This document shows positions 8,602 through 16,791 of a stretch of 64,000 bases of DNA, piece after piece (position 1 is the stretch's first letter; the number at the start of each line of letters is the position of its first letter). Where the stretch lies: the NCBI GenBank assembly GCA_018380885.1, contig JAGZSY010000005.1, positions 62,001 to 126,000 on the forward strand. Direction: 5' to 3'. The notes beneath the pieces were generated by a model, which saw only the letters and a program-made list of their open reading frames with translations, did no database searches and was not told the DNA's origin. This DNA is from Enterocloster asparagiformis. Its GTDB lineage: Bacteria > Bacillota > Clostridia > Lachnospirales > Lachnospiraceae. The position numbers and the translations under genes were made by a program.

Positions 8602-11310
8602 ATGCGGGCCTATTTTTCTCTTCTTCTGATATCAGGGCTTCTGATCGGCGGGATGTCTGTCGCCTCCGTAGGACCGGAGGGCGGCGCGGCGTTCGCATCA
8701 AAACAGGAAGCTCTTTTATTTACGCCTCAAAAGTCTCCGAACGGACAGCGCGGCCAACTGGTTACTGCTACGGATTCCAACGCCACGGAGCACGCCGCAC
8801 AGCCGGAACAGCCGGACCCACCCCAGGTGCGGGAACCGGAGGCGGCTGATGAAGCCGCGGGCGGTCACGGGGCGGCTGAACATACGAAGCCGCTGACGGA
8901 TGCCGGGGACTTTAGCAGCGCGCAGGAATTGAAGCCTCAGACCGGGTCCGCTGACTCCTCCGGCGCGCAGGAGTCAAAACCTCAGACCGGCACGGCCGGC
9001 TCACCAGGCGCGCAGGAGCTGATTCCGCAGACCGGCGCGGCTGGCTCCCCAGGCGCGCAGGAGCTGATTCCTCAGACCGGCACGGCCGGCTCCTCAGGCG
9101 CGCAGGAGCTGATCCCGCAGACCGGCACGGCCGGCTCACCAGGCGCGCAGGAGCCGATACCGCAGACCGGCGCGGCCGGCTCCCCAGGCACCGCAACATC
9201 CTCCAGCGCGCAGGAGCTGAAACCTCAGGCCGGCTCTGCTAACTCTCCCGGCGCCCAGGAGCCGCACCTGCGGCCAGGCACCGCCACGTCCTCCAACGCC
9301 CTTGGACAGCCCCCGCTGCTTGATGCCGCAACTCCTGCGAACGCAGCGCTGCTGGCCGCGCAGCCGGACATCACGCCTATTTCCACCGAGGAAGAACTCA
9401 TGCAGTGGGTCGACGAGCTCGACGACCTGGGCGGCGAGGCGATCCTGGAAAGGCCCATCACCATCACGGACCCGAACTGGTCGTGCACGTTTTTGTATCA
9501 ACCGGCCGTGATCCACACCGGCGCCTTCGGCCTGATATATGACGGAAGTTATATCTCTGCGTCGTCCCTGGAGCTGGTGGGCGACGGCGTGGACATGCCG
9601 GTTCTGGAAATCAAAAGCACCGGCGAGTACAGCCCCTGGTTCACCTCCCCAGACTGGAACCAGAATTTGAACCGGATAAATGTCACCGCTGCCGGGCGGG
9701 ACGGCCTGGGCGGTGTGGCCGTTTTAATAACCGCCGACAGGAAAGAGCGCTCTCCCATCTACCAATATAAAGGAGGCGGAAGTATCCGCTCTTACGGAAG
9801 CGGAGCGGTAGGACTGAAATTCGCGCCGGATATCTCCCCCAAAACCTACTTCCTGAGCATAGACGTCCAGGGAGAGAACGCCTGTGCCGTAGCGGCTCCC
9901 GGCGGGGCGGACCTGTTCGGCTGCAGGCTGTCCGCGGAAGGAAACGGCGCGGTTGTGGCGGATGCGGGAGTTATTTTGGACACCTGTGTCCTGTCGCCTG
10001 AACCCGATGGGAACACCGTGATCCGGCAGGTCATCGAACGGCGCGTGGGAATCGATCCTCAAATTAAACAAAACGCCGATTCGACCACGACCTACAACGC
10101 GGTGGGGCTTTTTGACATCCAGCGGTATGTCCTGACCGACGGACAATATTTGGACATTCGTCTCCTCTACGACGACCAGGCGGTAGAGCAGCTTGACACA
10201 AGCGCGCTGGGTAAAATCGATATCCCCGTTTCCCTGCCTACATATATGCAGGGCCTGGGACTTGAAAACGGCGAGGATTTCACATTCCCTGTGTGGATTT
10301 GCGATCCCACCCTGCCGATATTGGAGTCTGTCACACAGGACGACAACGTTTTGACCTTCTTCTCCTGGTACGGTTCGGTCATAGAGCCCGGAACCATTCT
10401 CTGGTGCTCTGAGGACGGCGGGACTACCTGGACAGACGTAACCGATTGGGATGCCGTTCAATGGCAGGAGCGCCCTCTATTTGGAGATCTTTTTCAAATG
10501 AATGCGGACAGCATCACCAAGCCGCTTTTACTTGCGCTGGAGAACCACGCGGGCTGGGGCAATTTGATCTCACTCATTCCCGGCGAAGAGGGCGTAATCA
10601 ATCCCGGCTCCGGCGGGGACCGGGATGGCGGAGACCGGGATGAACAGCCCGGCTCCGACGGCGGAGAACATTTTCCCGACGATCCCCCGCCCGGGCCTGA
10701 TACAGAGGATCCACCCCAACAGCTGCCGTCCGAATCGGTCCCGCCCGTCACCAATCAGGGCTCCGGCGGCAGCGGCGGTTCCGGTTCCTCATCGTCCCAC
10801 GCCGGTTCCGGCAGACCGGGCGCGCATCAGACGGCGGATGAGACGCTCCAAGCAGGACCTGCTTACGGTTCAATAGCTGCGGACGCCGCATTGCCGGAGA
10901 ATGCCGCCGGGCCGGCTCACGGGGCAACAGACGCGGGCGCCGCATTGCCGGAAAGCGCCTCCGTACCTACGGGCCCTGGCGCAAAAGGAGATCCCGATAT
11001 CCCGCCCGCAGGAGCGCAGATTCCGGTCGATGAAAATCCGGGCGATGGCGCTTCCACCGCGCCGGCCCCCGGTTATCCCGCTTCCGCCTCACCGCATGCT
11101 GACGAAACGCCGTCCAATCCCTCGGAAGCGCCGTCCCAGACGGACCTGCTCCCCGGGGCCGGTCCTGAGACAGAAAGCGCGGCGGCGGACGCAGTCCGGC
11201 CCGCAAACGCCCCGGCTTCTCACGGCTGGGGCCTGTCCCTGACCGCGCTTTGCGCCGCAGGCGGCGTAACGGCCCTGGCCGCATTTCGGACAAAACGGAG
11301 GGACCGCTGA
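8602..11310 (+). CDS. Secreted repeat-rich, C-terminally anchored protein (module 1)
   Basis: 902 residues, family not recognised. Layout: signal peptide (about 1-25); a low-complexity stretch (about 60-240) with seven to eight 15-residue repeats of the type AGSPGAQELIPQTG; a folded-looking domain (about 255-670) with many short strands and Gly turns, possibly a beta-helix plus an immunoglobulin-like part (WCSEDGGTTWTDVTDW); a second Gly/Asp/Pro/Ser-rich stretch containing GDRDGGDRDEQPG; and a C-terminal membrane helix followed by RTKRRDR. The gene sits between its own regulator and kinase, and a paralog sits in the same place in the next module, so it is probably the extracellular partner or ligand-binding element of the kinase. 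Ribosome site GGGGAGG overlaps the upstream gene end. Confidence 0.75.
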   Translation: MRAYFSLLLISGLLIGGMSVASVGPEGGAAFASKQEALLFTPQKSPNGQRGQLVTATDSNATEHAAQPEQPDPPQVREPEAADEAAGGHGAAEHTKPLTDAGDFSSAQELKPQTGSADSSGAQESKPQTGTAGSPGAQELIPQTGAAGSPGAQELIPQTGTAGSSGAQELIPQTGTAGSPGAQEPIPQTGAAGSPGTATSSSAQELKPQAGSANSPGAQEPHLRPGTATSSNALGQPPLLDAATPANAALLAAQPDITPISTEEELMQWVDELDDLGGEAILERPITITDPNWSCTFLYQPAVIHTGAFGLIYDGSYISASSLELVGDGVDMPVLEIKSTGEYSPWFTSPDWNQNLNRINVTAAGRDGLGGVAVLITADRKERSPIYQYKGGGSIRSYGSGAVGLKFAPDISPKTYFLSIDVQGENACAVAAPGGADLFGCRLSAEGNGAVVADAGVILDTCVLSPEPDGNTVIRQVIERRVGIDPQIKQNADSTTTYNAVGLFDIQRYVLTDGQYLDIRLLYDDQAVEQLDTSALGKIDIPVSLPTYMQGLGLENGEDFTFPVWICDPTLPILESVTQDDNVLTFFSWYGSVIEPGTILWCSEDGGTTWTDVTDWDAVQWQERPLFGDLFQMNADSITKPLLLALENHAGWGNLISLIPGEEGVINPGSGGDRDGGDRDEQPGSDGGEHFPDDPPPGPDTEDPPQQLPSESVPPVTNQGSGGSGGSGSSSSHAGSGRPGAHQTADETLQAGPAYGSIAADAALPENAAGPAHGATDAGAALPESASVPTGPGAKGDPDIPPAGAQIPVDENPGDGASTAPAPGYPASASPHADETPSNPSEAPSQTDLLPGAGPETESAAADAVRPANAPASHGWGLSLTALCAAGGVTALAAFRTKRRDR
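8919..9285 (+). repeat. 45-base tandem repeats coding for PQTG units
   Basis: Seven to eight in-frame copies of about 45 bases, each giving (L/S/P)(K/I)PQTG-x-A-x-S-x-G-AQE. The first copies are slightly diverged, the central four are nearly identical, and the last two are degenerate (KPQAG, HLRPG). The central pentapeptide IPQTG resembles a sortase recognition site but occurs near the N-terminus rather than before a C-terminal anchor. Confidence 0.85.
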
Positions 11311-13247
11311 TGGAAAAGCCCAAGGAATCCGCGGCCCCGGAAAGACGCAGCCGCCTGAAGCCCGGTTTACCGCTGCTCCTACTGCTGCTCTGCGGCCTGA
11401 CGGCGGCTTTGTGCCTATTTCTGTACCGGCATGATAACAAATATACCGCTCCCGGACCAGGCGCCGCCTACGGCCGCATGGAGCTGGACAGCGCAACGCT
11501 TAAGCGGCAGGGTTATGTCTGGCTGGTGGACGGCTGGGAATTTTACGGCGGCGCCCTGCTCACTCCCGAGGATTTTTGTTGTTCCTCTCCCGCGCCGGAC
11601 CGCTATGTGTTCGCAGGACAATTGGGCGGCTTTGAGACCGCGGGCGGGCAGCCCTACGGCAGCGCAACCTACCGGCTCACCGTAAAGCTGCCAGAACAGC
11701 CCCGGACCTACTCCATTTACCTGCCGGAAGTATTTTCCGCCTGCCGCTTATATGTGAACGGCCAAGAGCGGCTGAGCCTGGGGCAGATCTCCCCCGGGCA
11801 CTACAGGACCGGGACCGCTGAAAAAATCCTCTCATTTGAGGCGAACGGCCAGGCGGAGCTGCTGCTCGCAGTTTCCAATTATTCAAATTCCTACGGCGGC
11901 CTTACCTATCCCCCGGCGCTTGGAACGCCCGATTCCATCTACTCCATGACGGCGCTGCGGTTGAATCTGCGCGCGGCCCTTTTGACCATGACGCTGCTGA
12001 CCGGCCTCGTCTCCCTGATGATCTGGGCGGCAAACCGTAAAAATCCGCTGCCAGCTCTGTACGCTCTGTTTTGCCTGCTTTTTTTCGGATACACCTGCTA
12101 TCCTGTAATCAAGACATTTTTTCCCTCGCTGTATGGGTTGTACCTGGTGGAAAACCTGTCTTTCTGCGGGATGATTCTCATGGTGTTTATCATCCAGAGA
12201 AAGCTCTTTTCACTGAATCACCATTTGGATACCTTCGGCATCGCCTTTGGGGGCTTTGTGTGCCTGATCTGCATCGCCTATCATCTGATCCTGCCGCGGG
12301 CCGGTCTGGAAATCATGCTCTCCTACTCCAGGCTGATCGCCCTGTACAAGTGGCTCGGCGCGGCTCTGCTGACCGCCAATACGCTGCGGACGCTCAGACG
12401 CGGGTCTGAGTCCGAACCGCACGGAAAAGTCCTCCTCTGCGGTATGGTTATTTTTGACTGTACCCTGGTCATGGACCGCCTGCTGCCCCTCTACGAGCCC
12501 ATCTACTCCGGCTGGTTCCTGGAAATTTCCAGCCTGTGCCTCGTACTTCTGATCGGGACCGTGATCCTGCGGGAAATCTACAGCCGCTCTGTCACAAACC
12601 TGGTGCTGGAGGAGAGCATCCGCCTGACCCGTCAAAACCTGGCCATGCAGGAGGAACAGCACCAGGCCATGATGGAGGCCATCGCCTGCGAGCGGACCTT
12701 TCGCCATGACCTCCGGCAGCACATATCCGTTCTGCACGAGTTTGCCGACGCAGACGACATCCAGGCGTTAAAAAGCTATTTTACGGAAATGGAAGGCAGG
12801 CTGCCGGAAAAATTGGCCGGCGTTTTCTGCGAAAACGCGGCCGTAGATGCGATCATCCGCCATTATGAGGAACGCGCCAAGGCCGCCGGAGTGGAGTTTA
12901 CCGCTGCTGTACAGGCCGGCAGCGAGCTGCCAATCAGCGATGTGGATTTGTGCGTCGTCTTTGGAAACTGCCTGGAAAATGCGCTGGAAGCCTGCAAACG
13001 GCAGAAGGACAGCCAAAACTACATCCGCGTGAATGCGGGGGTATCCGTAGGCGTCTTTGCCATCACCGTTGAAAACAGCTTTGACGGGACCGTTCAGCGA
13101 AACGGCGACGGCTTTCTCTCAAGCAAAAGGCCGCAAACCGGCATCGGGACCGCCTCCGTACAGGCCATTGCCAGGAAATACGGCGGCATGGCTTCATTCA
13201 AAACGGACGGCACAGTGTTTTGCGTCTCAGTTGTCTTGCATTTATAA
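11310..13247 (+). CDS. 7TM GHKL sensor histidine kinase (module 1)
   Basis: 645 residues from the ATG at 11310, which overlaps the preceding stop (tgATGg) and has GGAGG 8 bases upstream; the longer in-frame start at 11250 would overlap the previous gene by 61 bases and is unlikely. An N-terminal membrane anchor (about 20-40) leads to an extracellular jellyroll-like domain with YGSATYRLTVKLPE, as in 7TMR-DISM sensors; then about seven membrane helices (about 215-420), a coiled linker, the phospho-acceptor His in FRHDLRQH (near residue 466), an N-box (GNCLENALEAC) and a G-box (TGIGTASV). GHKL kinases usually phosphorylate LytTR regulators such as the one heading this unit. Its ectodomain probably senses a carbohydrate-like or protein ligand, perhaps with the repeat protein encoded next to it. 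Confidence 0.9.
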   Translation: MEKPKESAAPERRSRLKPGLPLLLLLLCGLTAALCLFLYRHDNKYTAPGPGAAYGRMELDSATLKRQGYVWLVDGWEFYGGALLTPEDFCCSSPAPDRYVFAGQLGGFETAGGQPYGSATYRLTVKLPEQPRTYSIYLPEVFSACRLYVNGQERLSLGQISPGHYRTGTAEKILSFEANGQAELLLAVSNYSNSYGGLTYPPALGTPDSIYSMTALRLNLRAALLTMTLLTGLVSLMIWAANRKNPLPALYALFCLLFFGYTCYPVIKTFFPSLYGLYLVENLSFCGMILMVFIIQRKLFSLNHHLDTFGIAFGGFVCLICIAYHLILPRAGLEIMLSYSRLIALYKWLGAALLTANTLRTLRRGSESEPHGKVLLCGMVIFDCTLVMDRLLPLYEPIYSGWFLEISSLCLVLLIGTVILREIYSRSVTNLVLEESIRLTRQNLAMQEEQHQAMMEAIACERTFRHDLRQHISVLHEFADADDIQALKSYFTEMEGRLPEKLAGVFCENAAVDAIIRHYEERAKAAGVEFTAAVQAGSELPISDVDLCVVFGNCLENALEACKRQKDSQNYIRVNAGVSVGVFAITVENSFDGTVQRNGDGFLSSKRPQTGIGTASVQAIARKYGGMASFKTDGTVFCVSVVLHL

Positions 13248-13272
13248 AGCTTATAATCCTCTGCAAAGTGCA

Positions 13273-13310
13273 CGGCGATTTTCTGAATCGGAAAATCGCC
13301 GTTTTTATTT
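13273..13310 (+). terminator. Terminator of module 1
   Basis: Perfect 11-base arms CGGCGATTTTC (13273-13283) and GAAAATCGCCG (13291-13301), followed by TTTTTATTTT. Confidence 0.9.
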
Positions 13311-13454
13311 TGTGCTGACACGACATGTTCTGCCCTTTGGAGAAAGAAACCGCCCTGCCAGAGGGCCTCATTGCCCTAAAAATTGGTATAAAAAATACAG
13401 CCTTAGAATCCACATTTTTCCAGCTAAAACTAAGGATTTTTGATAAAAATGATT

Positions 13455-13483
13455 TTGACTTTTGGGTGGTACTAGGCTAGAAT
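13455..13483 (+). promoter_or_regulatory. Promoter of the second LytTR/surface-protein/kinase module
   Basis: TTGACT at 13455-13460, 17 bases, TAGAAT at 13478-13483. The leader of about 150 bases contains the direct repeats at 13549-13584. Confidence 0.7.
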
Positions 13484-13548
13484 TAATTTAATCTTTTTTC
13501 TGAATTCACCTCTTCGATCTTAACACAAATCGAATCAAAATTGGGCTG

Positions 13549-13584
13549 TTACACCTAATTGACGCGCAATTACACCTAATTGAC
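13549..13584 (+). promoter_or_regulatory. 15-base direct repeats, candidate LytTR operator
   Basis: TTACACCTAATTGAC occurs at 13549-13563 and again at 13570-13584: identical copies 21 bases apart start to start, i.e. two helical turns. LytTR regulators are known to bind direct repeats with this spacing. The second copy runs into a TTGACA, so it could also serve a second, activator-dependent promoter close to the regulator gene. Confidence 0.65.
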
Positions 13585-13640
13585 ATCTTGGCCGTTTTTT
13601 ATGTTACAACCGACAGGCCTCATTATTTTGGAGGAATCAC

Positions 13641-14384
13641 ATGTTAAAAATCGCAATCTGTGATGATGATTTATCGGACCTGCAAAGGATCTATGATCTG
13701 ATCGCTGAATATACAAAAGACCATTCCGAACTGGATATTTCCGTCACCGCATTTGAGACCTCGGACGCCCTGCTCAAACAGATCGGCTCGCAGCGCTTCC
13801 ATATCTACATATTGGACGTTATGATGGATGGACTGGATGGCATTGAGGTGGGTGCGGCCATCCGGAAAGCCGACGAGTCCGCCGCCATTATCTATCTGAC
13901 CGTTTCCCCGGACTACGCGCTGGCCTCCTACACCGTGGACGCGCAATACTATTTCTTAAAACCCGTTGAAAAGGCAGAGTTTTTCCGGATTCTGGAGCGG
14001 GAACTGGCCAAATTCGAGAAGGAGTCGGAAACCCGCGTGACCGTGCGGACCAGGGAAGGAATCCACTCCATTCCGGCCAGCCTTGTGATGTATGTGGAAC
14101 TGCACTACCACATCTATACCTATCACCTGACAAACGGAACAGTACTGGAAAGCGTTACCAGCCGCGTTGGCTTTGACCAGGCGCTGGAAGTGTTTCTGCA
14201 AGATTCGCGGTTTGTAAAAATTTCCTCCTACCTGATTGTCAATCTGCGCAGCATACGAAAGATTACGCCAAGAGGATTCCTGATGCAAAACGGGGTGGAG
14301 CTGTTGGTCAGCCGGAACTATTCGGCGGCCAGGCGGCGGTACCTGGACTATATGCTAAAGGGCATGAAGCCGGATCACCTTTAA
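13641..14384 (+). CDS. LytTR-family response regulator (module 2)
   Basis: 247 residues. REC domain with CDDD (residues 7-10), phospho-acceptor D59 in YILDVMMDGLDG, and LKPVEK; LytTR domain from about residue 135 with SRFVKISSYLIVNLRSI matching the family's recognition segment. It is the counterpart of the regulator at 7830 but clearly diverged, so the two likely read different repeats and serve different kinases. TTGGAGG precedes the ATG. The gene directly follows the direct repeats that are its most plausible target, suggesting autoregulation of the whole module. Confidence 0.9.
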   Translation: MLKIAICDDDLSDLQRIYDLIAEYTKDHSELDISVTAFETSDALLKQIGSQRFHIYILDVMMDGLDGIEVGAAIRKADESAAIIYLTVSPDYALASYTVDAQYYFLKPVEKAEFFRILERELAKFEKESETRVTVRTREGIHSIPASLVMYVELHYHIYTYHLTNGTVLESVTSRVGFDQALEVFLQDSRFVKISSYLIVNLRSIRKITPRGFLMQNGVELLVSRNYSAARRRYLDYMLKGMKPDHL

Positions 14385-14421
14385 ATCGCGCTGTTACAGC
14401 GCAAACGCCTGGAGATACGCT

Positions 14422-16791
14422 ATGAAAAAAAGATGTCAATTTCTCTGTTTTTTGATTCTTTTCTCAATCTTTTTGATATTATCCCCGGCCGAGTCCCCTT
14501 CCATGGAACGGACAGGGACTTTTAGCGCTACCCCTTCCGAGGCGGTGGAGGGTACAACGTCCGATGGCACAGCAGCGAATAACACGGCAGCGGGCGGTAC
14601 GGTGTCGAATAGTACGGCAGCGGATAACACAACGCCAGACAGCACTACACCAAACGGCACTGCGCCTGATAACACTACATCAGACGGCACTACGCCAGAT
14701 AACCCGGTGCCAGACGGTACTACACCAGATAACGCCGCGCCAAATGGCACGTCCCCGGAAAACGCCCCTCAGGAGGGCGTATTACCTGAGCCCATACCTT
14801 CAGACCCCGTAATCCCTCAAAAGGCGACGCCTTCCAGCCCCCAGGTCTCCGCCGTGGCCGCGGCGCAAACCGGCGTCGTTTCCCGGAAAGCCCCTCTTGA
14901 AGTTTTGAAGGTGATCACTCCTTACTCCGACAGTCTCATTCTGGCGGACTGCAGGAATGCCAGGGAATTGATTTGTAAAAAATTAGAAAAAGGCGATTAC
15001 ACCACCGCGGTAGCTATATTAAGTGACAACAGCAGAATTTTTTGCTCCATTCAATATGATTTGGACTCTGTGGATTCGGCAGGGACCGGACTTTTTTACC
15101 TTGCCGGGACCGTGGAGATCCCCGACGACGGCTCCGTAACCATTGATCCGGATCTTGCCAAGACCTCCCTGCCCTTCTTTCTCTACGATCCCCAGGCTCC
15201 CTGCGAGCTGCCCGTTCTCTCCTGCGATCCGCCCCGCGACAGCCAGATTGCGCTGCCCCAGGGGACTTCGCCCGAGGACCTGCAAAGCCAGTTGATGTAT
15301 GATAATGTTACATACTTTTATCTGGACGACGGCCTTTCTCTGGCCCTTTCCCTCTCCTGGGACCTGAGCGGGGTTGCATTTAATACCCCGGGCACCTACC
15401 GGATATACGGACGCCCGGATATTCCCGAGGGACTCCGTTTATCCGATCAGTTCTCCTCCTTTCCCTGCGACGTAATTATCCAGGAAAATGGGGCCTTCTC
15501 CCTGACGCCGCCTGCGTTTCGCGGGATTTATTTTGTTACCTACTGGACGAAGCCGACGCCGCAGCGGGAAGAAATCCGCAGGTTTTATGCCGTGGGAGAC
15601 GATGGGGAATGGCAGGAAGATGTGGACGGAAGCTTTATGCACATTAACAGCTTTGATGCGCAGTATATGTACGTATTTTACTACGACGACGTGCTGTTTG
15701 AGGTCCCCTACTATTTCCGCCTGGAATATAAGGGAATGTTTTCAAACACGCTGAAAATTTACCTGACAGCAGACCAACTGCACTATGATCTCATCGAGGG
15801 GGACAGGGACGGCGGGGACCGCGGGGAACAGCCGCCTCCTTCCATTACCCTCCCCGTACCTCCCTCAAACCCGGCGGAACCTGAAGTGACAACACCGCCA
15901 CAGGGGGATACTCCGGGAAAAGCCCCGTCGTCAGACCGCGGCGACTCCGGCCACAGCGGTTCATCCGGCACGAGCAGCGTCCCCTCCGGCCAAAACAATT
16001 CGTCCGCCACAGGCAGCGGCCCCTCCGGCCATACCGGTTTGTCCGGCGGTCCGGGTGTCCCTGCCGTCCCGGATTCCCTGTATTTAATTCCAGCGGATGC
16101 GCTCCCGGACGATCCCCCGCCGCCGCGCTCTGAGCCGCCTGAACAAGAAACGGCCGCCGGCCAGGAAACGCCGGCCGCAGCTTCCGCCGTATCCGGCCCT
16201 GAATCCGACCTTTCCGTTTCACCGGCGCAAGAGGAGGATACTGCCGATTACACCGTCCTGTCTGGTAAACGCATCCGAAAGGAATTGGAAGTGAATCCCG
16301 GCAGGCCCCTTGTCATCACCAAGCATCACATACGGCTGGAGATTCCCACCGACACCGGGCTTTTTTCCGATATGCCGGATCAATCCCTGTTCCGGGTGGA
16401 CCTGACGGCTCCACACAGCGGCAGCCTGCGCGTAGCCCTTTCCGTGGACGGCGTGCCGCTGTCTAAACCGCCGGCAATGACCGTCACAATCCCCTGGAGG
16501 GCGGCCGGCAGTCAGCCGGTTCTGGAAATCTTAAATCAGCGGGGAGAGGTTCTCGGGACGGCCGTCTGCTCGGCAGACACGGTCACCTTTTGGCTGCACG
16601 AAACAGGCACGTTCACATTGAGAGCGCAGGCCTCCCCATCGGAGGCCTCGGCGGTCGGGACGTCAAGCGGACCTGTTTCCCCCGGTTCCCAATCCCTGCC
16701 CCCCGGAATCTACGCGCTCGCCTCAGGTGTTCTGTTTTTTGCGCTTTTTATCTTGCAGCGGCGCAACCGCGGAAGGAGGGATAAGGTATGA
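14422..16791 (+). CDS. Secreted repeat-rich, C-terminally anchored protein (module 2)
   Basis: 789 residues, family not recognised. Signal peptide (about 1-25); a Thr/Asn/Asp/Pro low-complexity stretch (about 38-115) with degenerate 10-residue TxPDNxxxDG units; a central domain (about 155-450) with WDLSG, FNTPGTYRIYG and repeated aromatic strands; a Gly/Ser/Pro-rich spacer with GDRDGGDRGEQPP, matching the GDRDGGDRDEQPG of the module 1 protein; a further strand-rich domain (about 620-735); and a C-terminal helix followed by RRNRGRR. Its stop overlaps the start of the kinase gene by 4 bases. The shared spacer and position show it is a diverged paralog of the 8602 protein. Confidence 0.75.
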   Translation: MKKRCQFLCFLILFSIFLILSPAESPSMERTGTFSATPSEAVEGTTSDGTAANNTAAGGTVSNSTAADNTTPDSTTPNGTAPDNTTSDGTTPDNPVPDGTTPDNAAPNGTSPENAPQEGVLPEPIPSDPVIPQKATPSSPQVSAVAAAQTGVVSRKAPLEVLKVITPYSDSLILADCRNARELICKKLEKGDYTTAVAILSDNSRIFCSIQYDLDSVDSAGTGLFYLAGTVEIPDDGSVTIDPDLAKTSLPFFLYDPQAPCELPVLSCDPPRDSQIALPQGTSPEDLQSQLMYDNVTYFYLDDGLSLALSLSWDLSGVAFNTPGTYRIYGRPDIPEGLRLSDQFSSFPCDVIIQENGAFSLTPPAFRGIYFVTYWTKPTPQREEIRRFYAVGDDGEWQEDVDGSFMHINSFDAQYMYVFYYDDVLFEVPYYFRLEYKGMFSNTLKIYLTADQLHYDLIEGDRDGGDRGEQPPPSITLPVPPSNPAEPEVTTPPQGDTPGKAPSSDRGDSGHSGSSGTSSVPSGQNNSSATGSGPSGHTGLSGGPGVPAVPDSLYLIPADALPDDPPPPRSEPPEQETAAGQETPAAASAVSGPESDLSVSPAQEEDTADYTVLSGKRIRKELEVNPGRPLVITKHHIRLEIPTDTGLFSDMPDQSLFRVDLTAPHSGSLRVALSVDGVPLSKPPAMTVTIPWRAAGSQPVLEILNQRGEVLGTAVCSADTVTFWLHETGTFTLRAQASPSEASAVGTSSGPVSPGSQSLPPGIYALASGVLFFALFILQRRNRGRRDKV
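14560..14770 (+). repeat. 30-base degenerate repeats coding for TxPDN units
   Basis: In-frame units of about 30 bases giving T-x-P-D-N-x-x-x-(D/N)-G; the last four are the most regular. A low-complexity spacer probably subject to slippage. Confidence 0.7.

Larger units (their letters stand above)
13248..13640 (+). other. Inter-module regulatory region
   Basis: 393 bases without a gene between the two LytTR modules. It holds the terminator of module 1, a promoter at 13455-13483 and a pair of 15-base direct repeats, each listed separately. The rest is A+T rich and shows no other recognisable element. Confidence 0.7.

Noticed and set aside
8912..9199. Minus-strand ORF with repeated Arg/Ser/Ala units opposite the PQTG repeats
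   Set aside because: A mirror of the plus-strand repeats; no ribosome site or independent coding signal.
8919..9285. Possible CRISPR array
   Set aside because: Repeats are contiguous 45-base coding units without distinct spacers.
11250..11309. N-terminal extension of the module 1 kinase (Arg-rich)
   Set aside because: It overlaps the previous gene by 61 bases and has no ribosome site; the ATG at 11310 has GGAGG at the right distance.
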